This document shows, in pieces, positions 13,101 through 25,100 of a stretch of 64,000 nt of DNA. The notes under the pieces were generated by a model that saw only the letters and a list, made by a program, of their open reading frames with translations, ran no database searches and was not told where the DNA came from. How positions within the stretch are numbered: position 1 is the stretch's first letter; each line of letters starts with the position of its first letter. Source of the stretch: Dicaeum eximium (Eukaryota > Chordata > Aves > Passeriformes > Dicaeidae); the NCBI GenBank assembly GCA_013396995.1, contig VWZP01002203.1, forward strand, positions 410,863-474,862, given 5' to 3'. The position numbers and the translations under genes were made by a program.

Positions 13101-16100
13101 TGCACAGCCCTGGGGTTCCACCCTATCCCTAAAAATCAGGCTCTCAGGGCAGGTCTTGGTGGGTTTGAGCAGTTGGTGCTGACCCTGGTGGGCTTTGGGG
13201 TTTGCTGTGTGGCCCTGCCTCGGTGACCCCGGTCCCACAGCCCCGGCATGGGGAAAAACAGGAGTACAGAGCCTGAGCAGCCCGGGTCCTTGGGAAAATA
13301 CCTTTCCTTTCCCAAGAACCCTCCCTGTCCCGGGGTGCTCCCGGGGGTGGGAGGTCTCCCTGCAGTGCCTGGTGCATCAGAGCCCCCTCCACCTCCAGGG
13401 TTTTCCTCGGAGGCCGCGGTGCCAGGGAGCGCCGTGGGAGCACAAAGCTGCAGGACTGGATTCCTGCTGCTGACCCGGGGTCACTGAAGGCGAGGAATGG
13501 GCCCAGCTTCAAGGAATGTTTGTGATTGCTCAAGGCTTGGCCTCCAAAAGCAGCTGGGGAGGCCGAAGGGCGGCCGGGCAGGGCCTGGAGGTGCCCAGCT
13601 CTGGCACAGCCCCCGGTGGGAGCCGTGCCCGGGGCTCTGCCCTGAGCAGGAGGCTCCGTTTGGGATGTGCCATTGGGGGTGGCAGCTCTCTGATTTGGGG
13701 TGTCACAGAGTAGGACACGTCTGTGCCCCGGGGGACACCAGCTCTGTGCTGCAGGACAGCCCCTGTGGAGGGAGGGAACACTGTGGGATTGGGGAAGTTT
13801 ATTCCCAGCATCTCCTCTGCCTTCCCATTGTCCAGAGCAATCCCTCCTCCCGCCTGGGGGTTCATGGTGAGCGTGGGAAGGACTCTTTCCCCTGCTCCAG
13901 CAGCTCGAGCCCTGCTCGGTGACCGATGCTCTTTTCCCTCCCACCCAGCGGAAAACAGATCCCTCTGGATCTGCTCAGATCCCTTTCAATCCAGAACGGA
14001 GACTCCACGTTTCTCCTCCTGGACAAATCCCAGCCTGCCAGGACCCACAATGTTGCTGCCCACACTGTCCTGGAGCTGATCCCCGCTGAGCAGAGGAGCT
14101 CTCTGGTCTCCCGGCTGCGCGTTCCCTTGGCAGACCCTGCTGGAAAAGTTGTCTGTCTCCATGAAAACACGTGCACGTGGCGGTTTCGGTCTCCTCCATC
14201 CTCCCTCCCTCCCTCTCTCCCTCCCTCCCTCTCTCCCTGGCCCAGCCAAGCCTGTGCTGCTGTTGCTGGCTCCAGCCCTGCCCGGGGGGAGAGCGTGGGT
14301 GCCTTTGCTGTTTGAGTCTGCTCCAACGCCAGCAAAGAGGGGAAAATTGCTGCTTCCCACAGCTTGTGGCTGAGAAACTCCCCAGCTGTGGGACTGCCAG
14401 GGAACGTGGGACAGCTCCCTGTGGGGCTGGACAGAGCTGTCCCCACGGTGGGGATGTGCCCACGGGGCACACGAGGTGCCAGGCAGGACGTGGCCGGTGC
14501 AGCCCCATGCTGAGAGGCCCCTTTGTGCTCAGGGATTTCCCTAATGCTGTGGGGATGGCGGAGAGGGGCAAATCCAGGCTTATCCCGGGGCAGCCGCGGG
14601 AAAGGTTGGGCTGTGATTTCTTTGGCAGGAGATTTTGTGGAGGTGAAGCCCTGGTGGAAGCTGTGAGGGAGCTGCTTTGCCCAGCGCTGGGGTGGGAGCG
14701 GTGCCATCCCACAGCCTGGCAGCGCTGTCACCTCGGGCAGCCTCCCCACCCTCCACATCCTTCCGGCTCTTGTTTTGTCCTGCCTGGTGCTCTCCTGGGA
14801 TAACAGCCCAGACTGTGCCTGGGGCACGGTGCTGGCACAGCTCTGCACCCCACAGCACCTGGCAAGGACCAGGCTTGGGGGCAGCTGGACACTTGGGTGG
14901 AAGGTGCAAACCTCTTCTTGCTGCTGCTGTGGTGACATGGGATGGTGAAGGGCCTCACTAATCTTTTGTGATGACTTTTGCACCACCCTGACACCAGTGA
15001 CCCCCATTGCCCCCTCAGGTGTGTCCAAAAGGGCTGCAGGGCTCAGGGTGAGTGTTCTGGGGCCAGGAGGACCCTGCTGAGGCTTGGTGCCCACTGTGGG
15101 CATCATCCTTCCCCTCCAGGGCTGGAAGGAGCCATGCTGCAAGTCTGGGTTTTCCATAGCATGGCTGATCCTCCTCCTCCTCGGGATTGTCATCAGAAAA
15201 ATCCCAGAAATATCCAAATTACCCTATCAGCTGCAGCTTGGCCGTGGGTCCTGCCGAGGAGCCGTGGCTGGACGTGTTCCATTGCTAATTGGAATCACTC
15301 ACTGCCATCCTCACCCGCTGCCTTTGTGCTGCCTGCTGGCAGAGAAAGTGGTGGGATGCATCCAAAGGGAGGGAGGGATGCATCCAAAGGGCACTGGGTG
15401 TGTGCTGGTGCAGCCCCCCATGTTGGCAGGAGGATGCTGAGGGAACAGCACAAACCTTGATGTCTGCTGCCCTTAAAATAAATACCTATTTTTTTGATGC
15501 TTCTATCACTGAAATCCAGCTGGAGCAATTTAAACAACTGGAGTAACTTGAATAATGCAAGAGATTTCAGTAAGCTACAGCAGCTCAGTGCTGGGGGCAG
15601 GCAGGTGAGGGGCCTGGTGGGGCTGTGACACCCAGGTGAGGCACAGTTTGTGCTGTCACCATCAGGAGCCTGCAGCACCCCATTCTCCTCCTGGGTATTG
15701 AAGGTAACTCTGCTGATTTTGGGGTGATCACAGGCTCTGCCAAAAGCTTTTTGGTGGCAGCTCAGCCACGTTTGAGCTCATCCTTTTCTCCGGGGTAGAG
15801 ATGACCGTGGGCACTCTGCGGTCCCTGGGAGCATCTGGAACTTTGTCCTGCTGAGAGGTGAGTGTGGGAGATGTTGGGAGGAAGGAGCATCCACTGAGTG
15901 GCTCTGGGCTGTCAGGTCTGTGTTGGAGGATGGTGTGAGGTTTTCCTCTTTTCACCATTGATGTCAGAGCTGAAACACCTCCTTGGGAATGAGGTGGGTG
16001 GTAATGAGAGTTGTGGCTGCGTGAAAATGGAAGCAGGTTGTTTGCTGGTCCTGCCCAGGGATTTATTCCTGTGTGCTGGTGCTGCCCAAGGATTTATTCC

Positions 16101-19100
16101 TGTGTGCTGGTCCTGCTCAAGGATTTATTCCTGTGTGCTGGTCCTGCTCAAGGATTTATTCCTCTTTGCTGGTGGGAAGCCCCTGCCTGGGGGGGTCTCT
16201 GGTTGCTGGAGCCGCCACCTTCCTGCCCAGTCCCAGCTCTGGCCCTGCAGGGAAGGGGAGGAACATCTGCTTGTGTTTGGTGGGCCTGGCGTCCCACCAG
16301 CCCCATCTCCCCTCCCCCTCTTATTTATAGCATTTCACCAACATCTGGAGTTTGAGCCCGCTGAAGCAGACTCCAGCTGGGGGATGGAGCTGGGGGAGGC
16401 AGTGTGGGCCAGCAGGGAGGGAGGGATGGGAGAGCCCCCAGCCCTCCCCAGCAGCATCCCAGCGTGGGGCAGAGGGGCAGCCCGGCCTTGGGCAGCCTCG
16501 GGAGCATCCTTGCTGTGCTTTGCCAGCCCTGGGGTGGGGGGAGAGCTGCCGTGTCCCCTCCCCACGGTGCAGACCCGGGGGTGCTCTGTGTCCCCCCTCG
16601 CAGTGCCACCAGCCTCAGCCCCGCTCTCGGGTGGGTGTGAGGCTCCTTTGGCATTGCTGTCCCCCCTCCAGGTGTCACCGAGGTGTCCTGGGGGATGCAG
16701 GGCTGCAGGAGCCCCCTTTCTGGTGCTGCTTTAATGGGAAAACCGGAGTTATTGCAGGGGGAAGGGGAGGGAGCCCAGCCCCCGGAGCAGGAGCAGAACA
16801 GAGACAGCGATCCCGCTCCAGCCGTGGCACCATCCCAGAGCCTGCTGGTTCTCGTGGCAAGCTGGGCTCTGGGCACTGCTGCCAGCCACGCTCCTGCTTC
16901 TCCCAGCTCCCCTCATCTTTGCAGTGTGCAGGACAGCGGGGCTTCACCCTCCCCTTCCCAGCCTGCTGACAAATATCTGCTCAAAGTTAAGCGCGTCCCT
17001 AAATCCATGCACAGGCAGCAGCCTTTGAGCTTCCTACAGAGCTGTGGTAATAATAGTGGCAATTAAAGCTCGCCCGAGGCTCGCTCAGCTCCCAGTGTAA
17101 CCAGTACTGCCAAGGGAGGGTGCCCCTGTCAGGGGGTGTAAATGGGTCCCTTGTTCCGTGGTGCAGTGGCCCCTGGGCCCCTTTCCTGCATCGGTTTCTC
17201 CCCTTCCTTGGCTCTTCCCAGGCTCCCAGTGTGCCCCTCGCTCCTCTGCCTGCTGGGGGGTGGATTTGGGTCAGGATCCTGCATTTCTGCTCCACAGGCC
17301 CTGAAGGTGGCTGTGCATCCCCTCCCCTGCACCCCTCAGTGCTGCTGCCTGCATGGAGAATCCAAAGTGCAGGGGATGGAGAAGTCCCAGCTGGAGCCAA
17401 GGCAGTGGCAATGGACACCGAGCAGTGTTCTCTGTCCCCTCAGGACACCTCCATGTCCCAAGGTGTCCCCAGGACAGGACAGGGGCCCGGTGTCCCCCAG
17501 CCCTGGTGGGTTCTGCCGCTGAGTTTGTTTTGGAGAGAGCAAAGGAGCCATTTTCTGACTGAAACCACAAAAAAGGAGAGGAAACACCAGGGCAGCTGAA
17601 TTAAAGTATGTTAACAATGTAAATTAGGCAGGAATGCTCCTGCCTGGGTTTTCTCCAGCTCTGCCAAGCAGGGATGGAAAGGTTTGACCTGTCCTGGGTG
17701 ATCCTGGAGTGCATCCAGGTGCTGCAATTCCCAGCAGGGGCGGCTGGACCCTGTTTGGCAAAGCCCCTGGGATGGGCATGGGAGACAGGCTGGTGTCAGG
17801 AGCAGGGTGAGGAGGTCCCAGGCAGGGCTGAGCCGATTAGGGCTGAGCCCTGATCCGGTGATTGAGTGGCACACCCAGGAGATGAGCTTGGTGGAGTTCC
17901 AGCAGGTCCCCACTCTGGGGCTGGAGCTCCTGCTGCCATCGTGGGACAGCCCGAGGGACATCCTGGCTGAGAGTGTCCCGCCAGCCTGGGAGGAGGTTTG
18001 GGGTGACCCCCGTGCTGAGGGCTCGGTGACATCGTGGCCGAGGCACTGCAGGAGCCACCGAGATCCCAGTGATGGTACCAACCTGGCCTTGGCCTCTAGA
18101 GTAGCTCTATGTGTGTCTGTGTCCTCCTCTTCCTCCTCTTCTTCCTCCTCCTCTCCTGGAGGACCCAGGAGAGCTGGTGTCCACACTGGCACTGGTGTTT
18201 TATTCCTGGAATAAAGCCCTAAAGCGTGGCTTTCAAGGCATTTTAGCCCATTGTGGGCATGAGTTTGTGGGGCAGAGGGGCTGGAGCCAGTCCTGGGGCC
18301 TGGCCACCCCTGTGGCATCCTGGCTGTGGGGACACCGTGGCTGTTCTGCAGCTTTTGGGGCTGGTCTTGAAATGCCCTTTTTATCCCTTTTTATCCCTGT
18401 TCCTGCTCAGGGTCGGGCTGGGGGGTGGCCTGAAGGTGCAGGTTGGTTTTGTGAGTCAGTGTCCTGTGGGACACTGGTGACACTGGGCTGTGGGGAGCAG
18501 GGGACATCCCTGTCCTGGGCTGTGGCTCAGGGCTGGGTCAGCAAGAGGGTCTCTGGCACCAGTGGCCTCGTGGTGTTGAGCTGGGCAGGGGCTTTTGTAG
18601 GGGCAGGTGGTGTCGTGTTTCTTTGGGGGTCAGTGCCTTCCAGCAGAGAGAGTTTAACATTTTCAATATCCAATACATCAATATCCAAGGCAGTAATGGT
18701 TTGGTTGGATAATGGAGCTTGGGGGCTGCTCTGCTTGCCCTCAAAATCAAAGAGGGGAGTTTGGCTCCTTTTGGTGCTTCTGGGAGTGGATTCTGCTTTT
18801 GTGGGGCTGCCATGTGCTAATTAATGGCCTGGACACCCCTGATTAATCAGAGCTGGTGACATTTGTGACACCAGCCCCAGGTGTGTGAAATGGGAACGGT
18901 CCTGGTCACTGCAGGGACCTGCACAGGGTGGCACAGGGCCAGTGCTGGGGCACCCCAGGGCCAAGGGGGATCTCTGGGGAGCCCCAGGGAGCTGGGGCTT
19001 GTCTCTGGAAGATCCCCATGAGCCATAGGGTGTCCCCAGGTGACCCCAATGAGCCAGGGGGTGTCCCTGAGGGACCCTAGTTCCCATCAGCAGTGCTGGA

Positions 19101-22100
19101 AGCTCTAAGGGAAATAAAAAATCAGATGCTGCAAAGAGTTGCCATGAGATTGTGAGAGCTGGCAACACCCAATCAGTTTTTTTTTTTTAATTTTACTGAA
19201 AGCATTTCATTGTTATTTAATGTCTTGTTTGTGCATTTTTAAATGGACCAGCTTGAGCTGTGCTTCCGACACCTTTTCCCTTGTAAAATGCTGCTGGTTT
19301 GCCCCAGGCTGCAGCTGCAGGGATGGGGTGTGAGTGCAGTTCATCATCCAGGCAGCTTTTATCTGCACAGACATTCTTGGAGATGGTACACACAGGGATG
19401 GAGTGTGCCCTGATTAATCCACCTCATAAAATCAGTGGCCACTGGAAGTGCCTGGATTCCTGGTGGCAGCAGGGGAGGAAACAAAAAAACGCTTAATTTT
19501 GTTGGGGTTTTGTTTGTTTGTTTGAGGTTTTTTATTTTGTTTTTTTGTGGATTTTTTTGTTTGTTTTTGTGTGTGTGTGTGGGCAATTTTTGTCTTTTTA
19601 AGACAAAAAAAAAGGAGTTGAATTTTGTTGCTTTCCAGCATCCATGTGAATGTAACTCAATCCAAAGTGGCTTTGAAGTGCTTGGTGTGCGAGGGGCGGC
19701 GCAGCCTCCTCCGGAGCCCTTCTGCAGGCGGGTTCCTGGGAAGCCCAGATAACAACGCTGCTGTTCCAGGGGAACTTGGGTTTCACAAAGGCCAAATTCC
19801 CCCGGGAGCTTAGGAAATATCTTCCCAGAACACAGCCAGGGAAACGCTGGCACGGGTCAAAAAGAAAATAAAGAGCGGAGCTGGCAGGAGAGGCAGCGGC
19901 TCCGTGTCTTGGGGGGTGTGAGCAGGGGGGTGAGGGGAGTGTCAGCCTCTGCTTAATCCCTGAGAGGGGCTTTGCAGAGCTCAGCTCCAAAACCTGTTTT
20001 TTCCAGCAGCCAAGGATTGCGTTAGCTGGGAGGTTTAAGAGCCCAGCGAAATCCCTGGATCATCTCTGCGGGAGGATAAGCAGTTTCCCCCGAGGATTTC
20101 TGCCCAGGACAGATGCTGAATTGGGATTATTTTTTATATGTGTATATTTAAAAATAAATGTCTTGAATTCATTCCAGTTAAGGGCCTTAAATTCAAGGTT
20201 CTGCAGTGAAAGCAGCACAAGCCCATGCAGGACATGGCACAGGTCAGCACCCTCACAGCCAAAGGGATCCTGCAGGGAAGCTTTTCCCTGTGTGGTTTAT
20301 TTAGTGAGTAATTCGATTTCACTGCTGATCCCAGGGGATGCCCTGGAGGAGGAGGGACTGCCAGGATGTCCCCAAGGGATCCCCACGCTAGGACAGCACC
20401 TCCAGCACAGATTTTTGGGTGATTCTCAGCGATTTCTCTGTGTTTTCACACTGCTGCAGGAGCTCTGACCCTGTACAAATGGAGCAGGAGGAAAATGGTT
20501 TTAGAAGGTCCTTTTTAAACCAGAATAGGTGGTCCCAGATGGATTTTGGTGAGCCCAGAGACGCTCCCCTTGTCCTGCCACACAGAGCCCTGTGTGTCCT
20601 TTAAGGTCACTCGAGTCCGACCCTCTTGGGCCGGTTGAATCATTTCCTGTTTTCTTCAGATTTTGAAGAACTGCGAGGCAGGCTGGAAATGTTTGCAGAT
20701 AGGGTGAACCAACTGCTCCGGGGCCATGGGAAAAGTGCAGCAGGGTTAAATGTGCAGAGGGAGAAGGGGGGGTGCAGGGCTGCCCTGGGTGGGTGCAGCA
20801 GGTAAAGGGGGGGCTTGGCAGCCCCATCCTGGTTTGGGCTGTTCACTGATAACTTTTCCCCTTTAAGAACTGATCTGGGATTGAGATGTCAACACCACGA
20901 GCTGGTTTTTAATAGAAAACTCTTTTGCTAAGGGAATTGGTAACATTCAGGAGAGGTTTGCAGCAGTTTTGGGCGTGCCCCATGCCTGTGATGGACACTG
21001 CTGGTGGTGACCCTTGTGTGTGAGGGATTTTTGAGGAATTTGGTGGTTAAGGTGCCCCTCCTGTGCCAGAGGAAAGACAAAATCCTCAGTGATGGGCTCT
21101 GGGGAATTCTGCTTGAACCAGGAGATTGGACTTGGATGACTTTCAGTGGTTCCTTCCTACCTGAACCATTCTGTGTGGAAAGGCTGCTCATTTTGCATCC
21201 CTGTTTCTTCCTGGATGCTGGGATTGAGCTGGTCAGGCTGGTGCTGAGCCCTGATCCACGTCTGTTCCCCCTGGGCATTGCAGCCACAGCCAAAATTGCC
21301 CAGAGAAGCTGTGGCTGCCCCTGGAAGTGTCCAAGACTAGCTTGGACAGGGCTTGGAGCAACCTGGGATAGTTGGAGGTGTCCCTGCCCATGGCAGGGGA
21401 CTGGAACAAGGTGATCTTTAAGGTCCTTTCTACCCCACCTGGAATTCTGTGCAAATTCCATCCCCCAGCACAGGGATCCCTGGTAGGGATCACTCTGTGT
21501 GTCCCCACTTCGTTCTCCTCTGTAAAATTCCTCCTTGAGGGGATGAAGGGGTTGGGAGGTTTGGTGTTTCATGGTGCCTTTTGGCCAAGAGAGGAAGGAG
21601 GAGGAATTGCTGCCTGGTTTTTTAATTTGGAGGGAAAGGCTGTAAGAGCCTGTGAATGTGATCCCAGCCAAATCCTCTCTGTGGGCAGGCAGGCAGCTGT
21701 GGTGCTCCTGCTGAGGGAAGGTTAAAACTCATCCAGGGGGGATGTTTTCCTTAAACCATGGGTGAAAATGAACACCCTGGATCTCCAAGGTGCCTTTTGC
21801 AGGGATGTGGTGCTGTGCCACAAGCTGCAGCTGCCTGGCACAGGGGCTGCTGGTGGGAGCAGCATCCCAGGGAATGTGTAATGGGTCCTGAAGACCTGGA
21901 GAAAACCAGGATTTGTTGCTCCTGGCCTCCCTGAGGAGCCATAAAGCATTTTCCATGGCATGAGGGAAAGCATTCAGCTCCTCACGTGCTGTTCATCCTG
22001 CCAAGCTCAGCCTTCCTGAGCTGCAGGGAGCTCTTGGATGTTCGGGTTCATCACCCTGGTCCCTCCTTGCTGGGAGGGGATGGCACCAGTGGGTGATGCT

Positions 22101-25100
22101 GGTGTCACCGAGACCAAGGGAGTGGCACTGCCTTAAATACCTGACTAAGGTTAATCCCAGGTCTGGGAGGGCCTGGGCAAAGCACAACTGGGCCTTGGTT
22201 CCTCCCTGCCCGGGGCTGGGGCTCGGCCGCTGCCGGGGGGGGGTCCCAGCCTATGGGTGGATTAATCTGAGCCACTCCTGGTGAAGGAAATGCATTTTTT
22301 GTTTTGTTTTCATTTTTCTGGAGTGGTTTTGGACAATTGGGTTTCGAAAATAGACTCAATGAGAGGAAATCCATTTGTTAACCTGTCCCCAGGCCGAGGA
22401 CGGGGGGCAGATATGGCGCTTCCTCGGGGATTTATTTACAGTCACATCTGCCTGAGAGCCACCCCACAGCCATCAATTAACCCCCGTGCCTTGTCTCCCC
22501 CACCCTGTCCTCCATGAATCAGGATTTAAACGGCCAGAAGGAGCTGTGCCCACGTCTCTGCCACCTGAAGAAAGGCCCCAATGGCTACGGCTTCAACCTG
22601 CACAGCGAGAAATCCCGGCCGGGGCAGTTCATCCGCTCCGTGGATCCCGACTCGCCGGCGTCCCGGGCGGGGCTGCGGCCCCAGGACCGGCTGGTGGAGG
22701 TAACGGGGCAGGGCAGCAGGGCTGGCACCCCGGGGAAGCTGGAACAGCCCCCACCCCATCACCTTCCCCATCTGATACCCCTCTGTGTTCCCCTAAATCA
22801 GAGTCCTGAGGCTGCTCCGGCTTTGTGCTCCTGCCTCTCCTGCCAAGGGGGCATTTTGGGTGGAATTACAAAGCAGGAACTTGGAATTGTTTAGGCTGGA
22901 AAAGCCCTCCAGGGCTACTGAGTCCAGCCATTCCCCCAGCACTGCCAAGGCCACCCATGTCCCCAAGGTGCTGTGTTGGCTCTGGCTGGCACCAAGGAGG
23001 GTCGGGCAGGTGACTGTGGGCATAAGGCCAGGTTGAGCTAATGCCCTGCCAGGGAATGCTTGGGAAAATAGGGCAAGAGGCTTTGCAGAGATTTTAAGAC
23101 ACAAAATTATGAAAGATGGGGGAACAGTGTTCTTGGAAGCATCTGGCTGGTTACCACATGCTGGACAACACTTTTTGTCCAAGATGGGGCCAAAAGGTTT
23201 GGATGGGGCTGGGAATTGCCCTCTCTTTGGCTTGTGTGGTGTGTTTTTCCTGGAGAAGGAGGTTCCCCCATCCAGAGCTGCCTGTCTGGGGAGAGGGACA
23301 GGCAGGGACTGACACAGCAGCCATCACCCCCTTCCCTGTGGGAGCACACAGATACCCCCTGTTTGGCTGTTCCCTTTCCCTATGGGAGCACACAGATATC
23401 CCCTGTTTGGCTGTTCCCTTTCCCTGTGGGAGCACACAGATATCCCCTGTTTGGCAGTTCCCCCAGGAGGTTGAACCCCAAAACCACCCCACAGGGACCA
23501 AGCTGTGGCCCTCGCTCCCGGCTCAGAGCAGGAATGGGATTTGCACCCCTGGAAGAGTGTCAGCTGGGAAAATCCTGAGGCCAGAGCACTCTCTGGCTTT
23601 CCAGGCCCATGAATAATTATTCCCCAGCCAGTGGGAGCTGCAGCCTCTTCCCAGCAGCTGAAAGTTTAATGCTGGGAGCAGCGTGGGGCCGGGGCCGGGC
23701 GCGGGGCACGGGTGGCAGTGGCTGGGTGGTGTCACATCCAAGGGTCGAGTTATTTATTAATGGGCTTGGCCCAGGGCCTGGCACACACAAAGCAGCTCGG
23801 GGTGAGCTGGCGAGCTCGGAAACCCGATCCCCTCCCTGCCTGCTCTTTGGGGCTGGGATAAATATTTGATGCCCCCCAGCCCTGTGCTAGGGTGGGGGAG
23901 AGCAGCCCTGGGCATGGATTGGGGTGAGCTGGAGTGGCAGGACAGGGATGGAGCAGGGCTGTGAGGAATGAGGTGCAGAGCCTGAAGGGGTTTCTTCTCA
24001 TGCCAGCCCTTGCAGCTGTGCCCTGAGGAGCAGGGGGAGCCTGGTTCCCTGCAAAGGGGATCCCAGAGTTTGGAGCTCAGGCTCTGCAGTGTCCCTGTCC
24101 TTCTGTCGGGCCCTTCCCGGTGGGACAAAGGGTGATTCATTCCACCAAACAATGTCCTGAGTCACCATTGTCCCCTCACAGCAGGATCACATTCCCTGTG
24201 GGTCCTGGCTGGAACACTGGGCAGGGAGGGGATGAATCCCTGCCCCAGGCACAGGGACCCGCCCATCAGGGGCACAAAAATCCAGTTTTCCATCGCAGAG
24301 GGGTGAAGGATGGCACGGTGATGCTGCAGTACACAGGAGTGCATCCAGCCCAGTCTGTGCCCACAGGCAGCCTGACATTCCTGGGCACATCCAGGCTGGG
24401 TTTGACAGCACCAAAGAGGGCAGGCAGAGGGTTTTAGTGGGAGCCTGGGGTCTGTGATTCCCCATGGGTGTGTTTGGGATGCAGACAGAGATGTGAGGAG
24501 GATGCTCTGGCAGGGCCCTGGTGGGGTTTAGGAGGCCAAGGTTGGCTGGAGAGGGGGAAGGAAAAAGCCTGTAGCCTTCCTATCATCCCAACAGGAATAA
24601 AAAAAGGAAAATCCCACCCCTTAGGGTAAGAGGGGGGCCTGGGAGCCAGGAACAGCCTCTCTGAGCACAGGTTCAGCACAGGTTTGGGTTCTGATGGCTC
24701 TGCAGGTGAACGGGATAAACGTGGAGGGCCTGCGGCACTCGGAGGTGGTGTCCCACATCAAATCCAGGGAGAGCGAAGCCAGGCTCCTGGTGGTGGACCC
24801 CGAGACAGACGAGTACTTCAAGAAGCTGGGGGTGACCCCCACGGAGGAGCACAGCAAAGGTGAGACCTTCCTTTCCCAGGGTGAGCCCTCACCATGAGTC
24901 AGGGTGCCGAGGGTGGGATCTCAGGAGTGAGGGGGAGTCACATTTCCCTCCTGTCTCATCCCTCAGGAGTTTCCTGAGCACCACCCAGCTATTTATAAAT
25001 AGTGAGAATATGAGAATACACCCTCACCCGGCCAAAAAACACTTTGTTGCTTTTACACGGTGAATAATTAACTGTGGAACTCGCTGCCACCAGGGGACTG

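Larger units (their letters stand above)
4143..22522 (+). other. NHERF2: NHERF2 intron 2 (18.4 kb)
   Basis: No coding exon could be supported in this interval on either strand. It holds CR1 fragments (8424, 10800, 21112, 21268), minisatellites (8816, 16047), simple repeats (4874, 14198, 18121), a CpG-rich patch (8990-9370), a perfect inverted repeat (7112) and a GATA/E-box cluster (12133). The size is unusual for a gene of this length. Confidence 0.8.
22700..24705 (+). other. NHERF2: NHERF2 intron 3
   Basis: About 2.0 kb between the PDZ2 exons. It contains an antisense CR1 remnant and a 44-bp tandem repeat, and no coding sequence. Confidence 0.85.

Noticed and set aside
13862..15217. 451-codon open frame on the minus strand
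   Set aside because: No recognisable domain, spans a CCCT microsatellite, and lies wholly in the NHERF2 intron; composition explains it.
16047..16170. Evenly spaced direct repeats resembling a CRISPR array
   Set aside because: Units are head to tail with no spacers, and the DNA is vertebrate.
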